Shown in pieces: positions 16,781 through 25,982 of a stretch of DNA of 64,000 nucleotides (position 1 is its first letter; each line of letters starts with the position of its first letter). This DNA is from Paenibacillus auburnensis (lineage in GTDB: Bacteria; Bacillota; Bacilli; Paenibacillales; Paenibacillaceae). The translations under genes were made by a program, and so were the position numbers. The notes beneath the pieces were generated by a model. That model worked only from the letters and a program-made list of their open reading frames with translations. It did not search any database and had not been told where the DNA came from. The stretch covers positions 62,001-126,000 of the forward strand of contig NZ_CAKMMG010000009.1 in assembly GCF_927798115.1 (NCBI RefSeq), in the 5' to 3' direction.

Positions 16781-17623
16781 ATGAGCCAGAAGATTCCGGA
16801 GAAGGTGTTGAACGATGGCCTGAAGGTGCCGGCTATAGGTTTTGGAACAGCTTTTATTAAGGGTACAGAGGGAGTGAAGGTGCTCACTGCTGCCATTGAT
16901 GCCGGGTACCGGCTGATTGATTCGGCGTTCAACTATGAGAATGAGGGCATGGTCGGACAAGCTGTCCGCCAGAGTGCGGTGCCGAGGGAAGAGCTGCTGA
17001 TTACTTCGAAGCTGCCGGGCCGTCATCATGCCTACAAGGAAGCACTGGAGACGATAGAGGAATCATTATATAGAGGCGGTCTGGATTACTACGATCTGTA
17101 TCTGATCCATTGGCCTAATCCTAAAGTTGATAAGTATGTGGAAGCCTGGCAGGCGATGATCGAGGCGAAGAAACGCGGGTATATCCGCTCCATTGGCGTC
17201 TGCAATTTCCTGCCGGAACATAATGAACGTATTATAAAAGAGACGGGGGTCGCTCCGAGCATCAATCAGGTGGAGCTGCATCCGTTATTTAATCAGGAGC
17301 TGCAGCTTGCGAAGGATGCTGAACACGGCATTATCACGGAATCCTGGAGTCCGCTGGGCCGAGGCCACAGTATGCTGGAGAATGAACAGATAGGCAGCAT
17401 CGCCGCAGCTCATGACAAAACACCGACCCTAGCCATACTGCGTTGGCATATTCAGCTTGGCGCGGTTCCTATCCCTAGAGCGAGTTCCCTTGCGCATCAG
17501 AAGGAGAATCTGGAGATCTTTGATTTTGAGCTATCGGAAGCGGAGATGAAGGTCATCTCGGGACTTGGGAGGGAAGACGGGCGGTTGTGGGGGCAGGACC
17601 CGGCAACATATGAAGAGATGTAA
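16781..17623 (+). CDS. aldo/keto reductase
   Basis: This 280-residue NADPH-dependent carbonyl reductase belongs to the AKR superfamily. The catalytic tetrad is visible as Asp47, Tyr52, Lys77 and His110 (DSAFNYE, TSKLPG, YLIHWP). The C-terminal cofactor-phosphate loop appears as PIPRASS. It resembles the 2,5-diketo-gluconate reductase/YvgN-like branch, which clears aldehydes and methylglyoxal, but the substrate cannot be read from the sequence. AAGGAGG precedes ATG 16781 and a terminator follows at 17647. It stands alone as a transcription unit. Confidence 0.92.
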   Translation: MSQKIPEKVLNDGLKVPAIGFGTAFIKGTEGVKVLTAAIDAGYRLIDSAFNYENEGMVGQAVRQSAVPREELLITSKLPGRHHAYKEALETIEESLYRGGLDYYDLYLIHWPNPKVDKYVEAWQAMIEAKKRGYIRSIGVCNFLPEHNERIIKETGVAPSINQVELHPLFNQELQLAKDAEHGIITESWSPLGRGHSMLENEQIGSIAAAHDKTPTLAILRWHIQLGAVPIPRASSLAHQKENLEIFDFELSEAEMKVISGLGREDGRLWGQDPATYEEM

Positions 17624-17646
17624 ACGTAGAGTCAGCAGTACGCCTT

Positions 17647-17669
17647 AACACCCGGAAGGGTGTTTTTTT
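17647..17669 (+). terminator. intrinsic terminator after aldo/keto reductase
   Basis: AACACCC GGAA GGGTGTT stem-loop followed by seven T. Confidence 0.88.
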
Positions 17670-17841
17670 ATGTTCAAGACAGCGGGTGAGGACCGGGGAT
17701 TGCAACAAAACGGCTAATTCGTGCAAGAAAAAGAACATCAATAAAATCCATTAAAACCCATTTATGTCACTATGGTTTTTGAGTTTTACAGATTATACTG
17801 AAAGGAGGCTATGCTACCGATATGCCAAGGGGGAGTTATTA

Positions 17842-19320
17842 ATGTATAACAGGAGCCGGAAAATGAGAAGGGGGCGCTCTCTTTTAATTGGAGGATGCTT
17901 AGTATTGGCCTTGGTATTGGTATCCGGATGCACAGCGAAGTCTGAAGGCGGCATGAACTTGAAACAAAGCGCTGCTCCCGGTGTTCAAAGTATTGTGTTC
18001 AAAGATACGCACTTCGAGCAGTTCATCAGAGAGCTTATGCAAGCCGGGCAATCGGACATCTCCCCTTCGGATTTGAACTCTATCGAGGATCTGCCTATTT
18101 ATCAAGCTGGAGAGATTACTAGTCTGGAGGATCTGCAATGGTTCCCAAACCTGAAGTTTCTGACTGTTAACAAACAGCTGGTTACTGATTTGGCTCCGCT
18201 AGCCAAGCTGAAGAAGATTGAATCAATCCGAATAACGGGCTGTCAGGTAGCAGATTTAGCTCCTCTGCAAGACTTGAAAACTTTGAAATATTTGTACCTG
18301 GACAGCAATAACATTCAGGATATTACGCCAATCCAGAGCATAACCAATCTGGTCATACTCTCTATAAAAGATAATCAGATTACTGATATCCAAGCAGTGA
18401 GGGAGCTTGGTAAGCTGGAGGATGTAAACCTTAGCTCCAATCAAATTAAGGATATCGGCCCCTTATATTCCCTGGCGAAAATGAAAAATGTGGAATTGAA
18501 GGATAATAAAATAACAAGCATCGAGGGTATTCAATATTGGAATGAGCTAGAAACCCTGGATGTCAGCGGGAATCCTATTGGCAATTATCTTCCTTTGAAG
18601 AGTCTAAGTCCCACGGTATTCATAAGACCGGAAATTACTGAGGACCAAGACAGCTCTGGAATAGATGAAAGGCGGCAAGTCGCAGCGAAGAGAATGATGG
18701 AAGAGGGAGACCGGTACCTTGACCGGATTATGAATGATGTAGAAGGAGACGGCTTCACGAATCATGTAATGGCTGAGATTAGTTATAGGGCATTCTTGTC
18801 ATTTGAGATGAATGAGTCACTGAGAACAGAATATGAGGATAGACTTCGGAGAACATCGGTACAAGATGATAATTGTTCTATATTCTCTGGTATCTCTAAA
18901 GATGGAGTACATTTCATAGCCGTTGCCAATCCCCAGCAGGATTCCGAATCCTATGAGCCGACCATTAACACAATCACTGGAAACGATAAAGAATACGAGC
19001 TTTTTAACAGTTTACTGGAGCCGCCAGGCATTGCTGACCCAATCTATTATGCTGTTGATTTGTATGTGGAGGATTTGTTAGGAGAAAATCAGGAATTCGA
19101 AGTTGAGCTGTGGGAGCCCTCAGTTGGAGCAGTTGATTACCCTGTAGAGCATCCAGAGCTTGATGCCAATGTTGAAAAGATTCTAAAAAAATACAACCGA
19201 GCAGCACCCTCACCTATTCTTCAAAATAAAAAATGGAATTTATTCCTCTTCCAATCCTACTCTATACACCCGGTCTTTATGCTGCGATACAACGGTGAGG
19301 TTATTGAACTTCAAGGTTGA
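17842..19320 (+). CDS. leucine-rich-repeat lipoprotein
   Basis: The 492-residue protein is exported and lipid-anchored: a basic start, a hydrophobic stretch and the lipobox LVSGC with Cys30. Residues about 100-285 form roughly eight SDS22/internalin-type leucine-rich repeats of 21-22 residues (for example LKYLYLDSNNIQDITPIQS). The rest (about 300-492) is an acidic domain without a recognised fold. I start at ATG 17842 because AAGGGGGAG lies six bases upstream; a longer in-frame opening lacks a signal peptide start. Bacillus-type LRR lipoproteins probably bind protein or polymer partners at the cell surface. No partner is apparent here. Confidence 0.82.
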   Translation: MYNRSRKMRRGRSLLIGGCLVLALVLVSGCTAKSEGGMNLKQSAAPGVQSIVFKDTHFEQFIRELMQAGQSDISPSDLNSIEDLPIYQAGEITSLEDLQWFPNLKFLTVNKQLVTDLAPLAKLKKIESIRITGCQVADLAPLQDLKTLKYLYLDSNNIQDITPIQSITNLVILSIKDNQITDIQAVRELGKLEDVNLSSNQIKDIGPLYSLAKMKNVELKDNKITSIEGIQYWNELETLDVSGNPIGNYLPLKSLSPTVFIRPEITEDQDSSGIDERRQVAAKRMMEEGDRYLDRIMNDVEGDGFTNHVMAEISYRAFLSFEMNESLRTEYEDRLRRTSVQDDNCSIFSGISKDGVHFIAVANPQQDSESYEPTINTITGNDKEYELFNSLLEPPGIADPIYYAVDLYVEDLLGENQEFEVELWEPSVGAVDYPVEHPELDANVEKILKKYNRAAPSPILQNKKWNLFLFQSYSIHPVFMLRYNGEVIELQG

Positions 19321-19370
19321 TGTAGAAGGCTCAATTAAGCGCAGTCAAGTTGCAAGAGAATATCCCAGTA

Positions 19371-19396
19371 AAAAGACACCGCAGCCGGTGTCTTTG
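19371..19396. terminator. bidirectional terminator
   Basis: AAAGACACC and GGTGTCTTT pair around a 6-nt loop between the convergent LRR gene and the DNA-repair operon. Confidence 0.82.
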
Positions 19397-20227
19397 TTAC
19401 TGCAATTCCCGCTGCCCGCTCTTCAGCCGGCGTGCAGTCCGCTCCTGTCTGGCAGCAAGCGCCGGCAGGGCCGGAGGGTTTCCGTTCATCTCCGGCAGCT
19501 GCTTCCAGTAGCGCTTCGGCATCAGGGATGCCCGCAGCCGGTCGTTCCTGCGCTGCTTGATTCCGATGGCATTGTAGAATCCTTGCCAGAGTCGGCGGTA
19601 GGCGGCTTCCGCTTCGTCCGGCTCGGGCGGAGTCCATTCCTGAAGCGGTATGATGGCCTGCCGGCCGGGCTGGTGGAGGAGCGCCATCCCATGGGTCTTG
19701 TCGTAGATCATGAAGCTCTCATTCTGGAACCGGTCGCAGAAATGATCCTCAATGACGGGAAGGATATACCCCCGGGGTTCAATCACTGCCGCCATGACTG
19801 GGCCATATACGCTGAACCGCACGAAGCCCAGATAATGATGCCCTTCCCGCCGGAGCTGCTGGACAGCCTTATTCAGGGCACTTACCGTATCGTCGGCGAG
19901 CATGTTCATGACCTTGCGGCCATGGGTAAAGCCGAGATACAGGAAGTTCAGCAGCAGCATTTCTTTATCTGCGGCATTAGACCAGAAGCCGAGCCGCACC
20001 AGCTCCTCCGCCTCGGGAGAGATCTTCAGCGGGATGGAGCGCAGCACCCGGCCGGCCTTGACGCTGTCGGTTTCAATCCATTTGGACTCCAGCAGCAGCC
20101 CTTGACCGTCGCCGTCCGAGTGGATGGCCAGCGGAGTTTCCTTCCACTCATAGCTCTCGAACACGCAGCATAGCAGGCCCTCAAAGCTGCCGTCATAAGT
20201 GTAGGCCAAGGCGGTTGTCTTGAACAT
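19397..20227 (-). CDS. DUF4130-type partner of radical-SAM DNA repair protein (TIGR03915-like)
   Basis: This 276-residue protein resembles the TIGR03915/DUF4130 group, which is always found beside the radical-SAM protein encoded just upstream here. Family members are called probable DNA metabolism proteins and are related by fusion to uracil-DNA-glycosylase-like domains; the reaction is not established. Typical features are TYDGSFEGLLCCVFESY at the N-terminus, HGRKVMNMLADDTVSAL and RFSVYGPVMAAVIEPRGYILP. It starts 5 bp after the upstream stop, so it is co-transcribed and shares the LexA-box promoter at 21574. An extra basic C-terminal tail is present. Confidence 0.85.
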   Translation of the reverse strand: MFKTTALAYTYDGSFEGLLCCVFESYEWKETPLAIHSDGDGQGLLLESKWIETDSVKAGRVLRSIPLKISPEAEELVRLGFWSNAADKEMLLLNFLYLGFTHGRKVMNMLADDTVSALNKAVQQLRREGHHYLGFVRFSVYGPVMAAVIEPRGYILPVIEDHFCDRFQNESFMIYDKTHGMALLHQPGRQAIIPLQEWTPPEPDEAEAAYRRLWQGFYNAIGIKQRRNDRLRASLMPKRYWKQLPEMNGNPPALPALAARQERTARRLKSGQRELQ

Positions 20228-20232
20228 GACAC

Positions 20233-21549
20233 CTAGACCCCTTTTCCGAAAGTGGCCGCTGTGCTTGCCTCCGGCAAGGCGGCCATATAGCTGTCGTCGA
20301 AGAAGGAGAGCTGCTCGACTTCCGGCAGCTGAAACTTGGCCAGCTCCTGCCCGGACATGAGCGAACGAAGCAGGGTATGCTCGCCCACCTTTAGCCCCTC
20401 CAGCGGTTTGCCTTTGCAGGTAATGAAGAACTGGGCGCGTTTGAGCACCACGCCGAGCTTCTTCAGCGCGTAGAAATCCAGGCTTCCGGCCTTGCGCGCC
20501 TTGAGAATCCGCTGGGCGCTTCTTACGCCGATGCCGGGCACGCGCAGCAGCGTCTCATAGGGTGCGCGGTTAATCTCCACCGGGAACTGCTCCCGGTGGT
20601 TGATGGCCCAGCTGCATTTCGGGTCCAGCAGCGGGTTGAAGTTGGGCGCGGCTTCATCCAGCAGCTCCTTAGCCTCAAACCCGTAGAAACGCAGCAGCCA
20701 ATCCGCCTGATAGAGCCGGTGCTCCCGCAGCAGCGGCGGTTTCGTATCGAGTGCGGGCAGGAGCGAATCCTCGACCACAGGGGTATAGGCAGAATAGAAA
20801 ATACGCTTTAGCCCGTACTTCTTGTACAGGCCTTCCGTAAGGTTCAGAATCTGATAATCGGTATCCGGCGTGGCGCCGACAATCATCTGGGTGCTCTGAC
20901 CGGCAGGCGCGAAGCGGGGAGCATGCTTATATTTGACGAGGTCCGAGCTGTTCTCGGTAATCTTACTTTTGATGAGGCCCATAGGCTTAAGAATGGATTG
21001 TTTGCTCTTGTCCGGAGCCAGCCGGTTGAGACTTTCCTGGGAGGGCAGCTCAATGTTGACGCTCATGCGGTCGGCAAGCAGGCCGAGCCGGGACAGCAGC
21101 ACATCGTCTGCGCCGGGAATGGCTTTTACATGGATATATCCTCTGAAATTATAGACGTTGCGCAGCAGCTCAAGGGCGGCAATCAGCTGCTCGGTGGTAT
21201 AATCGGGACTCCGCATGATGCCGGAGCTGAGGAACAGGCCCTCTATGTAATTGCGGCGGTAGAACTGCATCGTAAGATTGGCAATCTCCTCGGGTGTAAA
21301 AGCAGCCCTCCGTGTAGGATTGGATTTACGGTTCACGCAGTAGGCGCAGTCATAAATGCAGCCGTTAGTCATAAGGACCTTGAGCAGCGAAATGCAGCGT
21401 CCGTCCGCTGCGAAGCTGTGACAGATGCCCATGCTGACCGCATTGCCCAGGCTTCCGGACTGTCCTGAACGGCTTGCCCCGCTTGAGGTGCAGGCTACAT
21501 CATATTTAGCCGAAGCTGTTAAAATTTCAAGTTTCTCCATCATATCCAC
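20233..21549 (-). CDS. putative DNA modification/repair radical SAM protein (TIGR03916-like)
   Basis: The 438-residue protein has a radical-SAM core with the cluster motif Cys64-Cys68-Cys71 in CIYDCAYCVNRKSNP, and near the C-terminus a helix-hairpin-helix DNA-binding motif (LRVPGIGVRSAQRILKARK). This combination matches the rSAM_link_UDG family, proposed to modify or repair DNA together with the gene that follows. I choose the GTG at 21549, nine bases after GAGGAG, over the ATG two codons later; a longer frame upstream would run through the promoter. The promoter at 21574-21602 contains a LexA/SOS box, so expression is probably induced by DNA damage. No experimental function is known to me. 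Confidence 0.88.
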   Translation of the reverse strand: MDMMEKLEILTASAKYDVACTSSGASRSGQSGSLGNAVSMGICHSFAADGRCISLLKVLMTNGCIYDCAYCVNRKSNPTRRAAFTPEEIANLTMQFYRRNYIEGLFLSSGIMRSPDYTTEQLIAALELLRNVYNFRGYIHVKAIPGADDVLLSRLGLLADRMSVNIELPSQESLNRLAPDKSKQSILKPMGLIKSKITENSSDLVKYKHAPRFAPAGQSTQMIVGATPDTDYQILNLTEGLYKKYGLKRIFYSAYTPVVEDSLLPALDTKPPLLREHRLYQADWLLRFYGFEAKELLDEAAPNFNPLLDPKCSWAINHREQFPVEINRAPYETLLRVPGIGVRSAQRILKARKAGSLDFYALKKLGVVLKRAQFFITCKGKPLEGLKVGEHTLLRSLMSGQELAKFQLPEVEQLSFFDDSYMAALPEASTAATFGKGV

Positions 21550-21573
21550 GGAAACACACTCCTCATAAGGAGT

Positions 21574-21602
21574 AGTATATACCGAACAAATGTTCCTGTC
21601 AA
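21574..21602 (-). promoter_or_regulatory. sigma-A promoter with LexA (SOS) box in the spacer
   Basis: On the minus strand TTGACA (21597-21602) and TATACT (21574-21579) are 17 bp apart, an excellent sigma-A promoter. The spacer contains CGAACAAATGTTCC (21583-21596, written on the plus strand), 13 of 14 matches to the Bacillus LexA/DinR box CGAACATATGTTCG (the centre differs) and keeping GAAC-N4-GTTC exactly. LexA here would block RNA polymerase until DNA damage. Confidence 0.82.
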
Positions 21603-21663
21603 AGTCACTCAGTGGCTGATGACAGAGATAATCTGGCCGGGTTCGTTCTGGTGTTCCACGCGC

Positions 21664-21707
21664 AAAAAAGGAGCCTTGCCGCCGGACTTCAGCGGGAGGC
21701 TCCTTTC
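21664..21707 (-). terminator. terminator after the FAD enzyme gene
   Basis: AAAGGAGCC and GGCTCCTTT form a 9-bp stem. On the minus strand it is followed by a six-T run and closes the permease-FAD transcript. Confidence 0.82.
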
Positions 21708-21757
21708 TGTTTATAGGAGTTGCAACGGCAGGCTCTTGCATCCTCTATCACCGGATA

Positions 21758-24013
21758 TTAAGCATATGCGCGAACTTCAATAATCTCGGCATACGGGGAA
21801 CCATTAGTTGCTGTAACGACCACCCTGACAGCCCGGGTCTCAAGCGGGGCTTCCAGCAGATGAACCCGTTTCCGCTTCCGGTTGTTCTGCTCACTAAGCA
21901 CGGTCACCCAGTTTCCCGTATCATCAAGCCATTCGAGACGATAGCTGCGGACCAGTTCGGGAATCACCTCGAAAGGGGTCCGGTGATGATGCAGATTGAT
22001 CAGATCCTCATTCACATCATCATTAAATATAAGCTGAATTTCCCGGATCTGCTGCTTCTCCGCCCATTCCAGGGCAAGCCAGGGCTCTGTATCCTGTTCA
22101 AGAGATTCCGAGAGCCAGAGATGCGGTCCGCCATACGGCCGCCGGTATCCGTCTATCACATGCTCCGGCCGGTAGGCGCTGGTAGGAAAGGAGGTGCGCA
22201 GGCAAAAGACCTTACGGACCAGGCGTTTGGTGCTCCATTCCACCACAGGCTGGCTGCTGTCGTGGTCTTCCAAATCTTTGGAGACCCCTGGAGCTGCCCC
22301 CCGCTCCAAGGCCAGCAGTCCGCTCAGCGGCTTAGCGGTAAGATACAGCTGAATCGCTGGATTCCTGCGTACGATGATAAAGGCATTTTGAGCCTCCGCT
22401 GGTGTCCAGTCCAGGCTGACGGGTACCCATTGCCTGTCTCCTGCGCTTACAGATATTTCAGCCTCATATTCCAGTACAGCCGGCACATAATTTTCCGGCC
22501 GGCCGGTGCTCCAGAGTTCAACCTTCAGCGTCGTATCCTGTGCCGCATTCAGCAGCCAATCTAGGGTTCCGCTTATCCCCGGATCAGCGGGAAGCAGCAT
22601 GGCAATGTCATGCTCCAGGGGATACCTTTCCTCGCCTGCACCGATGGAGATCCCGGACAGGAAGGAGGAGGCGGACACCTTGGCCTGGCGGGCCAGGTCG
22701 GCATCATCAGAGTTGACCAGGCCGAGAACTGAAGCATCCTGCTTCAGCAGTATCTGCTGCAGGGCCGGAGTATGCTCCCGCGACAGCTCTGCAGGCGTTA
22801 GGCCCTTATCCACACAAAGTGCGGCGGCTGTTCCGGCGGCCTCACCCATGATGGCGCAGGTAGCCATGACTCTCGTGGTCCCGAACGCGACATGGGTCGC
22901 GCTAATGTTGCGCCCAGCAAACAGCAGATTGGACACATTAACCGAATACAGGCTGCGCAGCGGAATATGGTAGTTTCCGTCAGCATGCATATGCTTCGAA
23001 CCGCTGGCTTCCGCATACATGCCCTGCGGCGGATGCAGATCAATCGACCAGCCGCCGAAGGCTACCCGGTCCTCAAACAGCTTCTGGCTGATAATATCAT
23101 TCTGGGTCAGTGTATATTCTCCGGTGAAGCGGCGGTATTCCCGCTTGCCGGGCTGGGAGCCGACCCATTCGAGGGTCATATTCCCGGCATCGAAATGGCC
23201 GGAATTCTTGATGTAATCCCAGATTCCGTAGATGACAGCCCAGAGCTCGTCACGGATCCGTTCGTTGTCGTGCACGATATCCAGCTCCCCGCCCCATTCG
23301 ATCCACCAGTAATGGCAGCCCGAATCGCCGCTGCGGATAACCCGCTTCATGGGGATGTTCGTCTGGGAAATATCCTTGGCGAAGGATGGCGGAACGAATC
23401 TCACGGGGTGACCGGCATCCTTGGTATAGAAGAGTAGCGTACTGCCGAGTGTAATGTCATCAGCTGTCTCCGGAGCCCATTCTTCATTATATTCATGCCG
23501 CGCTTCCCGGCCGATCCGGAATTTGGCCCCGGCCAGGAATCCGATCAGGCCATCGCCCGTACAATCGAGGAAGACCGGACTCTCAAAGCGGATTCTCCGC
23601 TCCGAGCCCATCATCCAGCCGGTAACCGCCTGGATCTGCCGCGCATCTTCTTCACCTCCGGCCTCAACTTCATGCACATCGGTATTGAGGTAGAGGGTGA
23701 TGTTGGGTTCGGCGAGGACGGTTTCTAGAATAACCAGATCCCACAGATAGGGATTGCCGTCCGGATTACGGTACTGGTTCTCCACGAACAGCTCACCCAT
23801 GATTCCCGTCTCCCTGGCGTAGCGGTTCGTGCCGTGGGCGGTCGCCCCGCACACCCATACCCGCACCTCGCTGCTGGAATTGCCGCCCAGAACGGGACGG
23901 TTCTGAATTAGTGCCACCTTTTTGCCCAGGCGGGCGGCAGCAACAGCGGCACATACACCTGCCAGCCCTCCGCCCACTACCGTAACGTCACTGCGTACAT
24001 GCTCACTTTTCAT
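21758..24013 (-). CDS. FAD-dependent oxidoreductase with discoidin-like C-terminus
   Basis: The N-terminal part (about residues 8-450) is a FAD_oxidored-type flavoprotein: the dinucleotide motif VVGGGLAGV at residues 12-20, then GGNSSSEVRVWVCGA, a conserved FLDCTGDGLIGFLAGA strand and the FAD-closing LLFAGRNISATHVAFGTTRV. Residues about 600-751 look like an F5/8-type (discoidin) carbohydrate-binding fold (EWAEKQQIREIQLIFNDDVN). There is no signal peptide. It is encoded directly after two sugar-transport permeases and probably oxidises an imported or cell-bound sugar derivative, but the substrate is unknown. At 751 residues it fits two-domain family members. It is the last gene of its operon. 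Confidence 0.85.
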   Translation of the reverse strand: MKSEHVRSDVTVVGGGLAGVCAAVAAARLGKKVALIQNRPVLGGNSSSEVRVWVCGATAHGTNRYARETGIMGELFVENQYRNPDGNPYLWDLVILETVLAEPNITLYLNTDVHEVEAGGEEDARQIQAVTGWMMGSERRIRFESPVFLDCTGDGLIGFLAGAKFRIGREARHEYNEEWAPETADDITLGSTLLFYTKDAGHPVRFVPPSFAKDISQTNIPMKRVIRSGDSGCHYWWIEWGGELDIVHDNERIRDELWAVIYGIWDYIKNSGHFDAGNMTLEWVGSQPGKREYRRFTGEYTLTQNDIISQKLFEDRVAFGGWSIDLHPPQGMYAEASGSKHMHADGNYHIPLRSLYSVNVSNLLFAGRNISATHVAFGTTRVMATCAIMGEAAGTAAALCVDKGLTPAELSREHTPALQQILLKQDASVLGLVNSDDADLARQAKVSASSFLSGISIGAGEERYPLEHDIAMLLPADPGISGTLDWLLNAAQDTTLKVELWSTGRPENYVPAVLEYEAEISVSAGDRQWVPVSLDWTPAEAQNAFIIVRRNPAIQLYLTAKPLSGLLALERGAAPGVSKDLEDHDSSQPVVEWSTKRLVRKVFCLRTSFPTSAYRPEHVIDGYRRPYGGPHLWLSESLEQDTEPWLALEWAEKQQIREIQLIFNDDVNEDLINLHHHRTPFEVIPELVRSYRLEWLDDTGNWVTVLSEQNNRKRKRVHLLEAPLETRAVRVVVTATNGSPYAEIIEVRAYA

Positions 24014-24044
24014 AACGGTTTCGCTCTCCCTTCATGCAGGCTGA

Positions 24045-24872
24045 TCAGCCTTTGACTGCCGAGCTTGCCACACCTTCGATAATATATTTCTGCCCGATCA
24101 GGAATACGAGGATCATCGGGATAATACCGGCGGTCGCTGCCGCCATCATTCCGTTGTAGTCCACGTTATTCTCGAGAATGAAATTCTGCAGGCCAAGCGG
24201 AACGGTGAACAGATCATGGTCGATCAGAAAGACGAGGGCATTCTCATAGTCATTCCAGTGCCATGAGAAGTCGATGATTGCCAGGGTAGCCAGCGAAGGC
24301 TTGGCCATCGGCAGGATAATCCGCGAGAAGATTCGGAAATGGCCGGCGCCGTCGATAAAGGCTGCTTCAGAAATCTCATGGGGTACGGAGAGGAAAAACT
24401 GCCGCATCATGAATACCCCGAAGATGGTGAACATTCCGGGCAGAATAAGCGCCCAGTGAGTGTTGTAAATGCCGGCCCACTCGAACATGATGAATTTGGG
24501 CACAAACAGCACCTGGGGGGGAACCATCATCATGGATAAGTACACCAGGAACATTGTATTCCGGCCTTTGAACTCTATTCTGGAAAATCCATAGGCGGCT
24601 AACGCGGACAGGCAGACAGCGCCAACGGTACTGAGCACCGCAACCTTCAGTGAATTCAGGTAATACAGCACAAAGCTGTTATCCCCCGTCCAGACCTTCA
24701 CATGATGGCTCCAATTGAAATGAGTGGGAATCCACCGGATCGGGTACTGGAATACTTCCGCCGGGGTTTTAAAGGAAGTACTGATCATCCACAGGAAGGG
24801 CACGATCATCACTATGCTGAAGAACAGCATAATCAGCGTGGCGATACTCTTATTGATTACGGTTTTGTTCAA
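24045..24872 (-). CDS. carbohydrate ABC transporter permease (MalG type)
   Basis: This inner-membrane permease of the CUT1 sugar ABC class has six predicted helices over 275 residues and the cytoplasmic EAA loop EISEAAFIDGAGHFRIFSRI, which contacts the ATPase. It starts at TTG 24872 behind AAGGAG. The partner permease lies 13 bp upstream and the FAD enzyme 31 bp downstream, so all three share a transcript. No ATPase gene is present; such importers normally use a shared MsmX-type ATPase encoded elsewhere. Confidence 0.92.
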   Translation of the reverse strand: MNKTVINKSIATLIMLFFSIVMIVPFLWMISTSFKTPAEVFQYPIRWIPTHFNWSHHVKVWTGDNSFVLYYLNSLKVAVLSTVGAVCLSALAAYGFSRIEFKGRNTMFLVYLSMMMVPPQVLFVPKFIMFEWAGIYNTHWALILPGMFTIFGVFMMRQFFLSVPHEISEAAFIDGAGHFRIFSRIILPMAKPSLATLAIIDFSWHWNDYENALVFLIDHDLFTVPLGLQNFILENNVDYNGMMAAATAGIIPMILVFLIGQKYIIEGVASSAVKG

Positions 24873-24885
24873 TGTTCTCAGCTCC

Positions 24886-25767
24886 TTAGTAGTGAACCCA
24901 GCGTTTCTGGCCCAGCCATTGAATTACGGTGAAAATCATAATAATCAGGAACAGGGCCCAGGATACAGCAGAAGCATAGCCCATTTCGTAATAGCGGAAG
25001 GCATTCTGGTAAATAAACAGGGATAACACGGTCGTGCTGTTTCCCGGTCCGCCCTGGGTGATCGCCTGAATGATTCCGAATTGCTTAATCGTCATAATCA
25101 GTCCGGTAATCAGCAGCAGAAATGTCGTTGGACTGACCAGCGGCCACAGGATACTGCGTACAGTCTGCCAGGTGCGTGCACCGTCAATTTTGGCGGCTTC
25201 CAACAATTCTGCGGATACTTCCTGCAGGGCGGCCAGATAGATGATCATGTTATAGCCGAGCATAAACCAGACCCAGATAATGTCGATGGCATACATTGAG
25301 GAATCCATAGTGGATAACCAGCCCGGAGGATTATTTATGCCGATGGAACGCAATATACCGTTGATCGGTCCGTTGTTCGGCTGAAACAGCAGCATCCAGA
25401 CGAAGGCTACAGCGACGCCGCTTGTAATGTAAGGCATGAAATACAAAGCGCGGAGCAGCTTTTTCAAGTACACGGAACGGTTCAAAATCACGGCCACAAT
25501 GAACGCCAGCCCGATGGAGACAGGTACAGAGAGCAGAAACAGCAGCGTATTCTTGATTGCCGTATAAAAAATGTCATCGCCAAGCATCCGTTGAATATTG
25601 GCCATGCCGGTAAATTTGGTATTGGGACTCATAAACTTGTAATCTGTAAACATGAGGTAAAACGAATAGACGGCAGGGATTATAAAAAATAAAATCACGC
25701 CAATCATATTTGGCCCGATAAAAAGATAGCCCAGATACTGCTGCCGTTTCATCCAAGATGCCTTCAC
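24886..25767 (-). CDS. sugar ABC transporter permease (MalF type)
   Basis: The second CUT1 permease, 293 residues with six helices and the EAA loop ELLEAAKIDGARTWQTVRSI. I start at GTG 25767 because AAGGAG lies eight bases before it; an in-frame ATG 42 bp upstream has no ribosome site. With the MalG-like permease and the lipoprotein binding protein at 29859 it would form an oligosaccharide importer of the YtcQ/YesO-YesPQ kind. A terminator-like hairpin at 25917 separates it from the upstream response regulator. Confidence 0.92.
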   Translation of the reverse strand: MKASWMKRQQYLGYLFIGPNMIGVILFFIIPAVYSFYLMFTDYKFMSPNTKFTGMANIQRMLGDDIFYTAIKNTLLFLLSVPVSIGLAFIVAVILNRSVYLKKLLRALYFMPYITSGVAVAFVWMLLFQPNNGPINGILRSIGINNPPGWLSTMDSSMYAIDIIWVWFMLGYNMIIYLAALQEVSAELLEAAKIDGARTWQTVRSILWPLVSPTTFLLLITGLIMTIKQFGIIQAITQGGPGNSTTVLSLFIYQNAFRYYEMGYASAVSWALFLIIMIFTVIQWLGQKRWVHY

Positions 25768-25916
25768 ATAGCCCCACTCCTTTTGGTCTTTTGCTTGCAC
25801 ATCAAGCATACCAAGTGGGAGAAGGAGGGATAAGGAACAAAACCAATGACTTCATGCTACAGAAATATACATTTTCCCTGGGGGAAGGGCGGTTTCTCCG
25901 TAGTTTTGTTCTATGC

Positions 25917-25963
25917 AAAAAGGGATGACCCGGAAGGCCGCAACGGCCACTGGGACATCCCTA
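25917..25963 (-). terminator. terminator after the response regulator
   Basis: On the minus strand AGGGATG and CATCCCT close a branched stem with an inner GGCCGTTGCGGCC hairpin, then five T. It separates the regulator pair from the permease operon. Confidence 0.7.
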
Positions 25964-25982
25964 TGGAAGGAGAAACGGAGAG

